Shown: positions 1-6,634 of the stretch, piece by piece
How positions within the stretch are numbered: position 1 is the stretch's first letter
How the letters are laid out: every line of letters begins with the position of its first letter
Virus record (IMG/VR): IMGVR_UViG_3300023301_000156
Span: 1-20,052 of that record
Direction: 5' to 3' (one strand)
Length of the DNA stretch: 20,052 nt
From: a virus
Notes under the pieces: model-generated
Told to the model about the DNA's origin: nothing
Seen by the model: the letters and a program-made list of their open reading frames with translations, nothing else
Database searches by the model: none
Position numbers and translations under genes: made by a program

Positions 1-129
1 ACGCAGCATCCCAAGCAGCAGCCCAAGTAGCCTCTTCCGCAGCATCCCACGCAGCAGATCGCGCAGCAGACCACGCAGCATCCCAAGCAGCAGCCCAAGT
101 AGCCTCTTCCGCAGCATCCCACGCAGCAG
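1..129 (-). repeat. 72-bp in-frame tandem repeat encoding Ala/Trp-rich peptide
   Basis: A 57-base block at 1-57 recurs exactly at 73-129, a period of 72 bases or 24 codons. It lies in the C-terminal part of the Imm-5-like gene, so copy changes keep frame. Copy number beyond the left edge is unknown. Confidence 0.85.
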
Positions 130-505
130 CCATCGCAGCACCCTTCACAGCCGCCGCAGCAGCCATCGCAGACCTTGCAGCATCACTCGCAGCAGCTAGA
201 TCCTCAGCGGTTGCCAAGCCGCTTGCAAAACGCTCTGCAACATCCAGCGCATCAAGGCTTCGCTTATCTGTCATCAGGTGTTGCACTTGCCTGGCGCACC
301 ACACCGCGTAGAGTCTAATTTCGCGGTCATGGTTTTCGACTGCTCGTAAGCACCACAGGGCATCATCGAGGCCGTTACTGTCGAGTATTGTGAGGATACT
401 TAGGGCCTCGTCATCAGCCTGCGTTTTGCCTAAATGTGCTAACAGCTTTTTCCAGCCATCGGCAAAGGGTTTCTTAGTACGAATTTTATTTAGTGTGGTT
501 TTCAT
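1..505 (-). CDS. Imm-5-like alanine-rich repeat protein, C-terminus cut by window edge
   Basis: The frame read leftwards from the ATG at 505 gives 168 codons with no stop before the edge. Residues 1-100 are a non-repetitive domain containing ADDEALSILTILDSNGLDDALW, split by eye into ADDEALSILTILDSN and GLDDALW, followed by YAVWCARQVQHLMTD and LDALDVAERFA. This pattern is that of proteins annotated as putative immunity protein (Imm-5-like) in bacteria and phages, recalled from memory. From about residue 100 it becomes an Ala/Trp repeat (AAWDAAEEATWAAAWDAA type), probably one long helix. The start has an AAGGGGA Shine-Dalgarno and overlaps the stop of the 40-aa gene upstream by ATGA, so the two are probably translationally coupled. 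True biochemical role is unknown; the immunity label is by similarity only. Confidence 0.8.
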   Translation of the reverse strand, partial: MKTTLNKIRTKKPFADGWKKLLAHLGKTQADDEALSILTILDSNGLDDALWCLRAVENHDREIRLYAVWCARQVQHLMTDKRSLDALDVAERFASGLATAEDLAAASDAARSAMAAAAAVKGAAMAAAWDAAEEATWAAAWDAAWSAARSAAWDAAEEATWAAAWDAA

Positions 506-624
506 ACCGTCCCCTTATTTTGCTGCGCTATGGCAGCCAAAGCAGCAGCCCAAGCAGCATCCCTCGCGGCATCCCAAGCAGCATCCCTCGAAGCATCAAA
601 TATTTTTTGCATATCTGTTGTCAT
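502..624 (-). CDS. 40-aa alanine/tryptophan-rich microprotein, repeat-sharing
   Basis: ATG at 624-622 is preceded by AAGGAG with about 8 bases spacing. The product starts MTTDMQKIFDASRDAAWDAA, continues with RDAAWAAALAA and ends AIAQQNKGTV. Its stop overlaps the start of the Imm-5-like gene (ATGA). The (R/W)DAAWDAA repeat is the same type as the C-terminal repeat of that gene, so it is either a truncated paralogue, a spill-over duplication of the repeat, or a small partner that packs against the repeat helix. The good ribosome binding site and clean coupling argue that it is translated. No function can be assigned. Confidence 0.65.
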   Translation of the reverse strand: MTTDMQKIFDASRDAAWDAARDAAWAAALAAIAQQNKGTV

Positions 625-647
625 GTGTTCTTCTCCTTTATCTTTGC

Positions 648-911
648 TTAAATCTCCTTAATTGACGCGTAGGTCAGTTCAGTTACCTCTTCATCCGTCA
701 GCCCTACCCATTCGCGCTTAGGCAAACCCGAATACAAAGGCCAGCCCTCTACTACCGGCTCATGTTCGTTTTTCTCCGTTTTGTTAACACGTTCTTCTGA
801 TGTGTACGTTGTGTGTACATGTTCTCTAAGCTCAACAACAAGAGGGACATCGGCGTTAAAGAGCAACTCCATTTGTGCCAAGCATTTCTTTAGTAGTTCG
901 GCGTCAGTCAT
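648..911 (-). CDS. Hypothetical 87-aa phage protein
   Basis: Starts at ATG 911-909 with AAGGGGG upstream and overlaps the stop of the preceding gene by ATGA. The product is acidic; the C-terminal part carries GLPKREWVGLTDEEV, a short motif recurrent in small proteins of many tailed phages. There is no signal peptide, membrane segment or catalytic motif. It belongs to a train of small overlapping genes (648-2285). It could be a small host-takeover or regulatory protein, but that rests only on the setting. Confidence 0.8.
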   Translation of the reverse strand: MTDAELLKKCLAQMELLFNADVPLVVELREHVHTTYTSEERVNKTEKNEHEPVVEGWPLYSGLPKREWVGLTDEEVTELTYASIKEI

Positions 912-1123
912 CCCTGCCCCCTTGCGCGTATCATGTCAGCATACTGACCACCTAAATAATAATCATCATCATCAATTTCATCGCACATCTTCGCGCATTC
1001 CTCCCGCTCGGCAGCAGCAACAAGTTCAGACAATTGAATCACTTCGGGAATAAACTTTTTAAACATTCCCCAATCATCTCCGCTAACTTCTTTTGCCATT
1101 CGGATAATGTCGTCAGTGTTCAT
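908..1123 (-). CDS. Hypothetical 71-aa phage protein
   Basis: Starts at 1123 with AAAGGTGA close upstream and overlaps both neighbours by four bases (ATGA at each end). The sequence contains IIRMAKEVSG near the N-terminus, then LSELVAAAEREECAKMCDEI at about residues 31-50, a helix with two cysteines that recurs in many unassigned small phage proteins, then an acidic DDDD stretch. The family is familiar by pattern but its role is not known to me. Confidence 0.8.
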   Translation of the reverse strand: MNTDDIIRMAKEVSGDDWGMFKKFIPEVIQLSELVAAAEREECAKMCDEIDDDDYYLGGQYADMIRARGQG

Positions 1124-1317
1124 TCACCTTTCCTCGCTTTCATCATTGCGTCTGCCCAACCATAGGAGGCATCCGGAACCCAACTACCAAATGCGCCACC
1201 TGTATTTAATATTTGCTCTTGTAGTTTTGGGTTAGACAACAAACCCTGCATAGCCTGCGCAGCAAAGTAATCGCGTAGCTCCATGCCTCCTGCTCTGTTT
1301 GTTGGAAATGCTTTCAT
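1120..1317 (-). CDS. Hypothetical 65-aa phage protein (MELRDYFAAQAM family)
   Basis: The product contains GGMELRDYFAAQAMQGLL at about residues 10-27 and ends with WADAMMKARKGE. This arrangement, GM-x-LRDYFAAxAMQG followed by a C-terminal ADAM-helix, recurs as a free-standing small protein in many tailed phages. The ATG at 1317 overlaps the stop of the 37-aa membrane protein gene (ATGA). An internal ATG at MELRDY has an excellent AGGAGG directly upstream but too close, so the upstream start is preferred. Function unknown. Confidence 0.8.
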   Translation of the reverse strand: MKAFPTNRAGGMELRDYFAAQAMQGLLSNPKLQEQILNTGGAFGSWVPDASYGWADAMMKARKGE

Positions 1318-1427
1318 TCTTCTTCGCCCCCTAGGAATTTAAACGCTAACAGCGCAACTGCCACACACACTAACGCTGCCCCAAAAAACATGCCGGTAAA
1401 AATTAAAGTAAATTCAAATATACCCAT
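1314..1427 (-). CDS. 37-aa single-pass membrane microprotein
   Basis: ATG at 1427-1425 is preceded by GTGAGGAT, 6-8 bases away. The product begins MGIFEFTLIFTGMFFGAAL, continues VCVAVALLAFKFLGG and ends EEE. About residues 5-32 are hydrophobic with small residues, giving one transmembrane helix with an acidic C-terminus. It is separated by 7 bases from the 57-aa gene upstream and overlaps the next gene by ATGA. It could be a holin-like or superinfection-exclusion peptide, but it lies among early-type small genes rather than with a lysin, so no role is claimed. Confidence 0.7.
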   Translation of the reverse strand: MGIFEFTLIFTGMFFGAALVCVAVALLAFKFLGGEEE

Positions 1428-1434
1428 ATCATCC

Positions 1435-1608
1435 TCACTTAAATCCGCAAATGGTTCGTAGTATCGTACCCATCAAACGCTCGTGCCATCTGTATGGGCT
1501 GTCAAGGTGTATCAAGTTCTCTGTATCTGTCTGCCGTTTAAAGTTCGTCTGCCCCTTCCAGTGCCTACTGATAACTGGATGTGGCGTAGTTTGTTTTCCG
1601 CTACTCAT
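1435..1608 (-). CDS. Hypothetical 57-aa basic protein
   Basis: ATG at 1608-1606 is preceded by GGAGGTAA at ideal spacing, and the start overlaps the stop of the upstream membrane-protein gene by ATGA. The product is hydrophilic and basic, containing HWKGQTNFKRQTDTE and YRWHERLMGTILRTI, with no membrane segment or known motif. The gene is supported by the ribosome binding site and by its exact fit between two neighbours, which would otherwise leave a 180-base hole in a fully packed operon. Confidence 0.65.
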   Translation of the reverse strand: MSSGKQTTPHPVISRHWKGQTNFKRQTDTENLIHLDSPYRWHERLMGTILRTICGFK

Positions 1609-1799
1609 TTCTTACCTCCACACATACGTTTGCGTACATCTTTCATGTTGGCTTCGAACAACCACTGCACACACTGCATATCAGTTGTCTTAACTACAGG
1701 GGGTGGGGGTACTGATGCAACACCACGATCGAACGCTATCAAGTACCCTGCAAGAAAACCAAACGCCCATCCTGTAATCCAAAACCCCGCGCCTTTCAT
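1605..1799 (-). CDS. 64-aa single-pass membrane protein
   Basis: Residues 3-23 (GAGFWITGWAFGFLAGYLIAF, read as GAGFWITGWAF plus GFLAGYLIAF) form one hydrophobic helix with glycines. A short proline run (PPPP) follows at about 32-35 and then a soluble tail with two cysteines ending CGGKK. The final codons of this gene (GGA GGT AAG) also form the Shine-Dalgarno of the next gene. ATGA overlaps occur at both ends. An N-terminal anchor with a small soluble domain is the likely topology. Rz-like spanins also have an N-terminal anchor, but this is too short and lacks a coiled coil. Confidence 0.75.
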   Translation of the reverse strand: MKGAGFWITGWAFGFLAGYLIAFDRGVASVPPPPVVKTTDMQCVQWLFEANMKDVRKRMCGGKK

Positions 1800-2146
1800 A
1801 CAGCCCCCGCTTCGCGCTTCCTACGCTCTACTGCAACCTCTTCGCGCTTTCGGCGTGTGTTTATGTTCTTACCCCTAGCCAGTACTAACGTCTCTTTAGG
1901 TGTCCAGTCTTTCTCGCCAAACCCATTCACCCAACAAGCAAACATAATGGCAACAGATGAGTCAGACCAATCAATCGCTATCTTTACTGTTTCTTTATAC
2001 CAAACCGCGAACTCCAATCTAGCGGCCTGAAACTCTTCAAGTAAATTAGCTTGTTTCTTCCTAGCGATCTCTCGTGCGTGGCGTTTCTCTTCTTCTTCGT
2101 CCTGATCTAACATCATGTTAGATTTTTTAAGCGTAGAGTTTTTCAT
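1796..2146 (-). CDS. Hypothetical 116-aa highly charged protein
   Basis: The product has an acidic patch DQDEEEE at about 14-20, a basic helix RHAREIARKKQANLLEEF, a central hydrophobic segment around SVAIMFACWVNGFGEKDW, and a basic C-terminus NTRRKREEVAVERRKREAG. Start 2146 has AAGGAAG about 9 bases upstream. The alternative ATGs at codons 11-12 fall exactly inside palindrome copy 2107-2121, so this gene may start either before or within that element. It overlaps the 52-aa gene upstream by 20 bases in another frame. No family recognised. Confidence 0.7.
   Translation of the reverse strand: MKNSTLKKSNMMLDQDEEEEKRHAREIARKKQANLLEEFQAARLEFAVWYKETVKIAIDWSDSSVAIMFACWVNGFGEKDWTPKETLVLARGKNINTRRKREEVAVERRKREAGAV
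2107..2121. promoter_or_regulatory. Palindrome copy 1 (CTAACATCATGTTAG)
   Basis: Perfect 7+1+7 palindrome followed on the + strand by ATTTTTT. It lies inside the start region of the 116-aa gene (codons 10-15) and just after the stop of the 52-aa gene. Confidence 0.8.
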
Positions 2147-2285
2147 TTTGTTTAGCTTCCTTTATGTCTTCTAGTCTTCTACGGATGTCTACGCGTTCTT
2201 GTCTGATACTAAGCGCAGCAGTTTCTGTGTAAATCCCCCGCGCATCTGGGGCGGGAGGAGTCTTAGGTTTAGTGGGCTTGATCAT
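2127..2285 (-). CDS. Hypothetical 52-aa protein
   Basis: ATG at 2285-2283 lies 3 bases after the stop of the 277-aa gene, so expression is probably by re-initiation; no strong Shine-Dalgarno is seen. The product has a Pro/Lys-rich N-terminus (KPTKPKTPPAPDARG) and then a charged amphipathic helix (ALSIRQERVDIRRRLEDIKE). It overlaps the downstream gene by 20 bases. The composition and the otherwise empty gap support a real small gene, possibly a helical adaptor. Function unknown. Confidence 0.55.
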   Translation of the reverse strand: MIKPTKPKTPPAPDARGIYTETAALSIRQERVDIRRRLEDIKEAKQNEKLYA

Positions 2286-2288
2286 CAA

Positions 2289-3122
2289 TTACTCTAAATT
2301 AAAACCATCGCCTACATATAAATGAAACAAATTACTTTCCGCTTTGTAGCCCATGTTAGTAGTTACATCGCCGATCGAGGACAACTTTATCATACCTATT
2401 TTATATAGTAAATCTTCTGATACTTGGTCTCGCGTAAATACTTTAATCCTAGCCCCGTGCATCATGGTATATACCCCATTTTCTATATGCACTGCTACCC
2501 CACCAAAATTAGTAAACTGAAACTCCATAGCTACTAATCTCTCTAATGTGTTTTCTAGCCCACCTATAGTATTCGCCGCCTCAAGAACATTAGGTGTATC
2601 TAGGAACGAAACAAACTCATCCCAATGCTTGTCTATAAACGCCCGCCTATCATGATTAAGCATCGCATCTACCGTATGGTATTCCCGCTGCGCATGATAC
2701 GCTGCTATTCTCAGCGTCCCCTCTGCCTTCTCCCTAACCTCTGCAAGTGCCATCTCTACAGACTGCACTGAGAAATACTTTTTAGCTGCTGCTATAGCTG
2801 TCTTGATAGTCCTAGTCTTAATGCACTTATCTCTACGCTCCACATGTATCCTAGGGCTTCTAAGTACCAGCGCCTCATCTACCCTAGGATACGGGTCTTG
2901 CCCGATACTACCTATCAGCTTCCCGTGTTTGAACACGTTTAAAACATACACAGTAGTTTGATTCTTGATGCTAAACGGGTTGCTCCTAGCGCGTACATAT
3001 TCCCAATCAGGGTGCGCCGGATACGCCTGATATATAAACCGGCTAAGTCCATTTGTAATTACCGCTGGATACCGATCGGTTGCGCCTTTTTCGTGCGTCA
3101 GTGTTAATTTAGCTTGTGTCAT
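2289..3122 (-). CDS. Hypothetical 277-aa protein downstream of the MoxR/VWA module
   Basis: Start chosen at MTQAKLTL (ATG 3122-3120), which has AAGGAG about 8 bases upstream; the longer frame to 3161 lacks a ribosome binding site and runs into the preceding gene. The N-terminal half has a conserved-looking segment YVLNVFKHGKLIGSIG followed by a basic region around KTRTIKTAIAAAKKYF (roughly residues 100-118). The middle is helical. The C-terminal part is beta-rich (GGVAVHIENGVYTMMHGARI). It follows the DUF3150-like gene by 10 bases, so it is probably co-expressed with the ATPase module. I recognise no family. Confidence 0.85.
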   Translation of the reverse strand: MTQAKLTLTHEKGATDRYPAVITNGLSRFIYQAYPAHPDWEYVRARSNPFSIKNQTTVYVLNVFKHGKLIGSIGQDPYPRVDEALVLRSPRIHVERRDKCIKTRTIKTAIAAAKKYFSVQSVEMALAEVREKAEGTLRIAAYHAQREYHTVDAMLNHDRRAFIDKHWDEFVSFLDTPNVLEAANTIGGLENTLERLVAMEFQFTNFGGVAVHIENGVYTMMHGARIKVFTRDQVSEDLLYKIGMIKLSSIGDVTTNMGYKAESNLFHLYVGDGFNLE

Positions 3123-3132
3123 ACCTATCTCC

Positions 3133-3990
3133 TTACCAGTCAAACTTCTCAAGGATTGCATCGACCTTACTCTTCACGCTACTGCGTACCTCTGGACTCT
3201 CTTTGATACCCTCAATGTCCACGTTGACCATAGTCAGCTCCAGTGCACGGCGAGCCTCCTCCAGCTTAGGATCGTTAGTAATATTCATCTTGGTCAGCAG
3301 GTTACACAGACCTTGCGCATTGCTAACAAAGCTATCGTGGTATCGCTTGCGGCTCTCAGTCTCGCCCTCTTCTTCAACCAGCTTGCGGGACATACCTTGC
3401 AACATATCGTGCAGTCGCTCCCACGGTTCACGCATAGCGTTGCCTAGTCGCTCCTCGTAGTCCGCTTTATAACTTAATGTTAGATCTTGCAGCTCATCGT
3501 TAGCAACGTCGATACGGAAGTCACCAGCCTCTGGCAGTGGGCTGAACACCAGCTTCCAACCGAACTTAGACTTCACATCATCGAGGGACGGGTAGTCACT
3601 ATGATTAAACATCGAGCCAAGGTTCTCCTCTGCTGCAAAAATAACATTCGTGTACTCAGAATAAAACTTCCAGAGTAATGTATTGAACGCCAGCTCCATC
3701 TGGTTCATAACCTGCTTGTACTCCAGCACCATCTTGGTCGGTAATAGACGCGCACCCTTAGTAGCCCAAGGTAATGTCATTGCATTGTGTGTCTGCCGAA
3801 CCTTAGCTGCGAAGTCCGATACATCCTTGCGCAGTGAACTGCCCGCTGTCAGGTTCTTGTGTACCTTGGCTGCATTACGCGTAGCACCGTTGTCGTTGAT
3901 AACCTCGTCAGTCACTACCCTGTCAATCTTAGTCGCGCCCCATACAGAGACGTTGAGTTCTACCAGTACTGCGCTTGATGAAATACCCAT
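3133..3990 (-). CDS. DUF3150-like protein of the MoxR/VWA module
   Basis: Start taken at MGISSSAVL (ATG 3990-3988), because GGAG lies 7 bases before it but too close to the ATG two codons upstream. The 285-aa product opens with VLVELNVSVWGATK, the hydrophobic strand plus Trp found at the start of DUF3150 proteins. It continues with an Ala/Arg-rich helical region, then LPWATKGARLLPTKMVLEY, and ends in long charged helices. DUF3150 genes are known to sit beside CobS-like AAA+ and CobT-like VWA genes in plasmids and phages, and that is the arrangement here. Assignment rests on pattern plus neighbourhood. Role probably a substrate or adaptor of the ATPase-VWA pair. Confidence 0.7.
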   Translation of the reverse strand: MGISSSAVLVELNVSVWGATKIDRVVTDEVINDNGATRNAAKVHKNLTAGSSLRKDVSDFAAKVRQTHNAMTLPWATKGARLLPTKMVLEYKQVMNQMELAFNTLLWKFYSEYTNVIFAAEENLGSMFNHSDYPSLDDVKSKFGWKLVFSPLPEAGDFRIDVANDELQDLTLSYKADYEERLGNAMREPWERLHDMLQGMSRKLVEEEGETESRKRYHDSFVSNAQGLCNLLTKMNITNDPKLEEARRALELTMVNVDIEGIKESPEVRSSVKSKVDAILEKFDW

Positions 3991-4003
3991 GATCATTCTC
4001 CAA

Positions 4004-4258
4004 TTAGTTTTGTGGTTTGCCAGCTAGTTTGTACATCTTGTAGCTACTCTCGTTCACAAACTCGACGCTGTTAATTAACTTCTCGTCCGCATTAAGGTCA
4101 TACACATGCTGCGTATAGAACCCCGGCTTACCTTCCTCACCGCTGTGGTACTTGTCCTCGTACATCTCGACACTATCGAGCAACTCCAACAGTGTGACTG
4201 CTTTAGCAGCAGGTAATATGAACGACCTGTAGCCCATCGTAATTTTTATTTTAGCCAT
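4004..4258 (-). CDS. Hypothetical 84-aa protein inside the MoxR/VWA module
   Basis: Start chosen at MAKIKITMG (ATG 4258-4256) with AAGGGTGA upstream and 10 bases after the VWA gene stop; the longer frame would run through that gene's coding end. The product starts with two short beta strands (KIKITMGYRSFILP), then a helix AVTLLELLDSVEMYED, then a Gly/Lys turn and a second beta segment LINSVEFVNESSYKMYKL. It looks like a small alpha/beta domain. It lies between the VWA protein and the DUF3150-like protein, so it may be a fourth member of that complex. No family recognised. Confidence 0.75.
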   Translation of the reverse strand: MAKIKITMGYRSFILPAAKAVTLLELLDSVEMYEDKYHSGEEGKPGFYTQHVYDLNADEKLINSVEFVNESSYKMYKLAGKPQN

Positions 4259-4268
4259 ATCATCACCC

Positions 4269-5459
4269 TTAGTTTTTAATATGAATCGTCTTGCCACTCG
4301 GAGCAACTGCATCATTACCTCCTGCGATAACCCACAACACAGGGCAGTCCCACGCCCCACCCCAGTTCTGATCTACATATCCATCGGTCAACATGATCAT
4401 GCACTCAGGCTGTAACGCCTTGTCTCTCAGGTACTGCGTCACACACGTAGAGTCAGTGCCACCACCGTTCATCGGCTTAGTCGATGCAATCAAACCACCG
4501 AGTGAGTTCATGTCGTACGTCTCATGCCCAACCACGCTGCTGCCCCAGTACAACAAGTCAACAAGCTCGGGTGTCACTTCCTCTGCGATCGCCTTAACCT
4601 CAGACATAAACTCAGCCAGCTCCGCACCACCGATGGAGCCTGATGTATCTACGCCGACAACCAGATGCCCAACACGCTGCCCAATAAGCGTAGGCATGTA
4701 CATACCTTGCCCGATGAACCGCCGATTGACCCTACCCCATGACGGCACGTCCTTACCCCTGAACGTAGACTTGATGTACTCCCGCAACGCATCACGCCAG
4801 TCAATCTTGGGTGCAAGCAGGTCATCCAACTCACGCGACCCAGTACCGCTGCCCTTACCCGCCCGCTTTGCACTGATAGCACCCTGACGCAGGGCAGCAT
4901 CGATCTCCTTCTCCAGTGTCTTGCACTCCTCCTCAGTCCGTGCCTCCGCACCCTCCCAGTCATGCTCATCGAACCCATCACCGCAGCCGCCGCCCTCCTC
5001 TTGCTCCTTCTTTAGAAGGTCGAAGACTTGTTTAGTGTTCATGCCACGGTACTTCTCATCAATTAAACCCATCACCTTGCCGTCCTTCATAGGCATTTGC
5101 ATGATGCGTTCCTGCGGATCAAGGTCTTTCAGTTGCAGGTTGATCACGTAGTCACACGCAGCATTAGCCAGATGGTGGTTCTCGTCATGCAACTTCTTCC
5201 ATGTAGTCAGGTGGCGGTATGCCTTGTGACTAGCCTCATGCATGATGACGAACGCCAACTCCTTCTCGCTCAGGTCACGGATGAACTGCCGACCATAGAT
5301 CTCATCACGCCCGTTGGTACACGCCGTAGGTATAGCGTCACTGATCGAAGTCTTACCGACCATCATCACGCCCTGCCACAGTGCAAACTGTGAGTCGCGC
5401 ATCAGGTTGATCTTTACCTTCTTGATCTTGCGCTCTTCTTTATCGATTAAATCTAACAT
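4269..5459 (-). CDS. DUF2201-type putative metallopeptidase with C-terminal VWA domain
   Basis: The 396-aa product has an N-terminal domain with the zinc-protease motif HEASH at residues 74-78 (AFVIMHEASHKAYRH), followed by an acidic linker about 150-190 and a C-terminal von Willebrand A domain. The MIDAS metal site is complete: DTSGS at 271-275, GGGTD at 332-336, LTDG at 357-360. This is the layout of DUF2201/YwmD-type VWA proteins that pair with MoxR AAA+ ATPases. The gene follows the MoxR gene by 12 bases with AAGGAGAT before the ATG. The start codon lies inside a degenerate palindrome copy (5453-5467). Likely a metal-dependent partner that receives or releases clients of the ATPase; proteolysis is unproven. 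Confidence 0.9.
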   Translation of the reverse strand: MLDLIDKEERKIKKVKINLMRDSQFALWQGVMMVGKTSISDAIPTACTNGRDEIYGRQFIRDLSEKELAFVIMHEASHKAYRHLTTWKKLHDENHHLANAACDYVINLQLKDLDPQERIMQMPMKDGKVMGLIDEKYRGMNTKQVFDLLKKEQEEGGGCGDGFDEHDWEGAEARTEEECKTLEKEIDAALRQGAISAKRAGKGSGTGSRELDDLLAPKIDWRDALREYIKSTFRGKDVPSWGRVNRRFIGQGMYMPTLIGQRVGHLVVGVDTSGSIGGAELAEFMSEVKAIAEEVTPELVDLLYWGSSVVGHETYDMNSLGGLIASTKPMNGGGTDSTCVTQYLRDKALQPECMIMLTDGYVDQNWGGAWDCPVLWVIAGGNDAVAPSGKTIHIKN

Positions 5460-5467
5460 TGTGTTAT
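5453..5467. promoter_or_regulatory. Palindrome copy 2, degenerate (CTAACATTGTGTTAT)
   Basis: Two changes from consensus. It contains the start codon of the VWA gene, so occupancy of the site in DNA or folding in RNA could act directly on initiation. Confidence 0.6.
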
Positions 5468-5471
5468 CTCC

Positions 5472-6539
5472 TTACAACAGATCTTCGTTACGACTTACCC
5501 AGTCAGCGAACGCCTTGCAACCGAACGCCACACCCTGTTTGGTCTTGTTACGTGCAATGGCAATACAGAACACAGCCTGCCACTCAGCATCCATACGCGC
5601 CAGATACTGCATGAAGGGAGTCATGGTCTCCTTAGTAACCTTAGCTATCGCACCGTAAGCCACGATGGCACACGCACCTGCACTGGTCGGAACTGTCGCT
5701 GTCTTCGGACTCTTGATCGTCGCCTCCCATGTCGGTAGCTGGTCACTGAACTCCAAGTAAGCCTGCAAGTCACGCGCACCACTCTCACCGATAGCACCAG
5801 TCAACGCAGCAATAACACTGTCGGTATCCAACTGCTTACGAACCTTGATGATGTGGCTTGCTCTCTCCAACGAACGCGGACTAACGAACGCATCCTGCAC
5901 CTTGCGCGGGTTAAAGATGTACGGGTTGTCGCCCTGCCCACCATCGGTATAGCTTGCGAAAATATGCGGGAACTGCTTGCCCCACGCCAACACCTCCGGT
6001 GCAATGTCAGCACCCATCGCCCACTCAGACCACTGAGCGAAGTCAGGTTTAGCCACAGTCAGCGGCTGTATGCGGTTCTTTGTATGCGCCTTCATCGAGT
6101 CGCCCACGCCGTCACTGCTCAAGTTGCCCGTCATAAAGATGATGCTATCCGGATGCACAGGGATGTCACCGAGTCGCGGGTTGTTGATCTCCAACAGTGG
6201 GTGCAGCATATTCTTAACAGAGTCGAAGCCCTTGGTGTACTCATCCAGCATCACGATCATCGGCTGGCCGGTGTGGAAACCGAACCGATTGTTAGGGTAG
6301 TAGCGGGTTGTCTTGGTATCATGGTCGATCACTGGCATCGCAACGTCACCCAAGTCCATGTTAGGCACATCGATGTAAGCCACGCCGTGATTAGGTAGTG
6401 CAGCCTGTAGTGTCTTGATGATGGAACTCTTGCCTATACCAGCCTCGCCTTGCAACAGGTAGCGGTTCATCGGTGTGGACAGGATGATCTCAGCCGCTTG
6501 CTTCAGTGATACCTTCTTACCGAAATTGATCTCAGACAT
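5472..6539 (-). CDS. MoxR/CobS-like AAA+ ATPase
   Basis: The 355-aa product carries Walker A GEAGIGKSS at residues 31-39 (Lys37), Walker B MIVMLDE at 94-100, and sensor 1 Asn139 in FMTGN, all typical of MoxR-family AAA+ ATPases such as CobS. These are hexameric chaperones that remodel or load metal into partner complexes together with VWA proteins. The next gene downstream is the matching VWA protein. The gene starts at 6539 with AAGGAG spaced 6 bases, preceded by palindrome copy 6558-6572 and sigma70 promoter 6635-6663, so it is the first gene of its transcript. Cobaltochelatase activity is not implied: no CobN-like subunit is in the window. Confidence 0.9.
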   Translation of the reverse strand: MSEINFGKKVSLKQAAEIILSTPMNRYLLQGEAGIGKSSIIKTLQAALPNHGVAYIDVPNMDLGDVAMPVIDHDTKTTRYYPNNRFGFHTGQPMIVMLDEYTKGFDSVKNMLHPLLEINNPRLGDIPVHPDSIIFMTGNLSSDGVGDSMKAHTKNRIQPLTVAKPDFAQWSEWAMGADIAPEVLAWGKQFPHIFASYTDGGQGDNPYIFNPRKVQDAFVSPRSLERASHIIKVRKQLDTDSVIAALTGAIGESGARDLQAYLEFSDQLPTWEATIKSPKTATVPTSAGACAIVAYGAIAKVTKETMTPFMQYLARMDAEWQAVFCIAIARNKTKQGVAFGCKAFADWVSRNEDLL

Positions 6540-6557
6540 TTACTTCTCCTTAGTGTT

Positions 6558-6572
6558 CTAACATCGTGTTAG
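6558..6572. promoter_or_regulatory. Palindrome copy 3 (CTAACATCGTGTTAG)
   Basis: One change from consensus. It lies in the leader of the MoxR gene, with CCCCGTAAAAAT on its promoter side and ACTAAGGAG on the gene side, the same flanks as copy 6. Confidence 0.8.
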
Positions 6573-6634
6573 ATTTTTACGGGGTTGTGTGTACATTGTG
6601 TGTACGCTTGGTACTTCTTACTTACTGAAACTCT

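Noticed and set aside
390-665. + strand frame with PKQHPSRHPKQHPS repeats
   Set aside because: Complement of the Ala/Trp repeats of the leftward genes; no ribosome binding site.
4649-4981. 110-codon - strand frame within the VWA gene
   Set aside because: Alternative frame of a gene with complete HExxH and MIDAS motifs; Arg/Ser-rich shadow composition.
5853-6398. 181-codon + strand frame opposite the MoxR gene
   Set aside because: It is the shadow of a gene with intact AAA+ motifs, has no ribosome binding site and no recognisable protein pattern.
5472-6539. Cobaltochelatase subunit CobS acting in cobalamin synthesis
   Set aside because: Only the ATPase fold is shared; no CobN or other cobalamin gene is present, so the metabolic label would be misleading.
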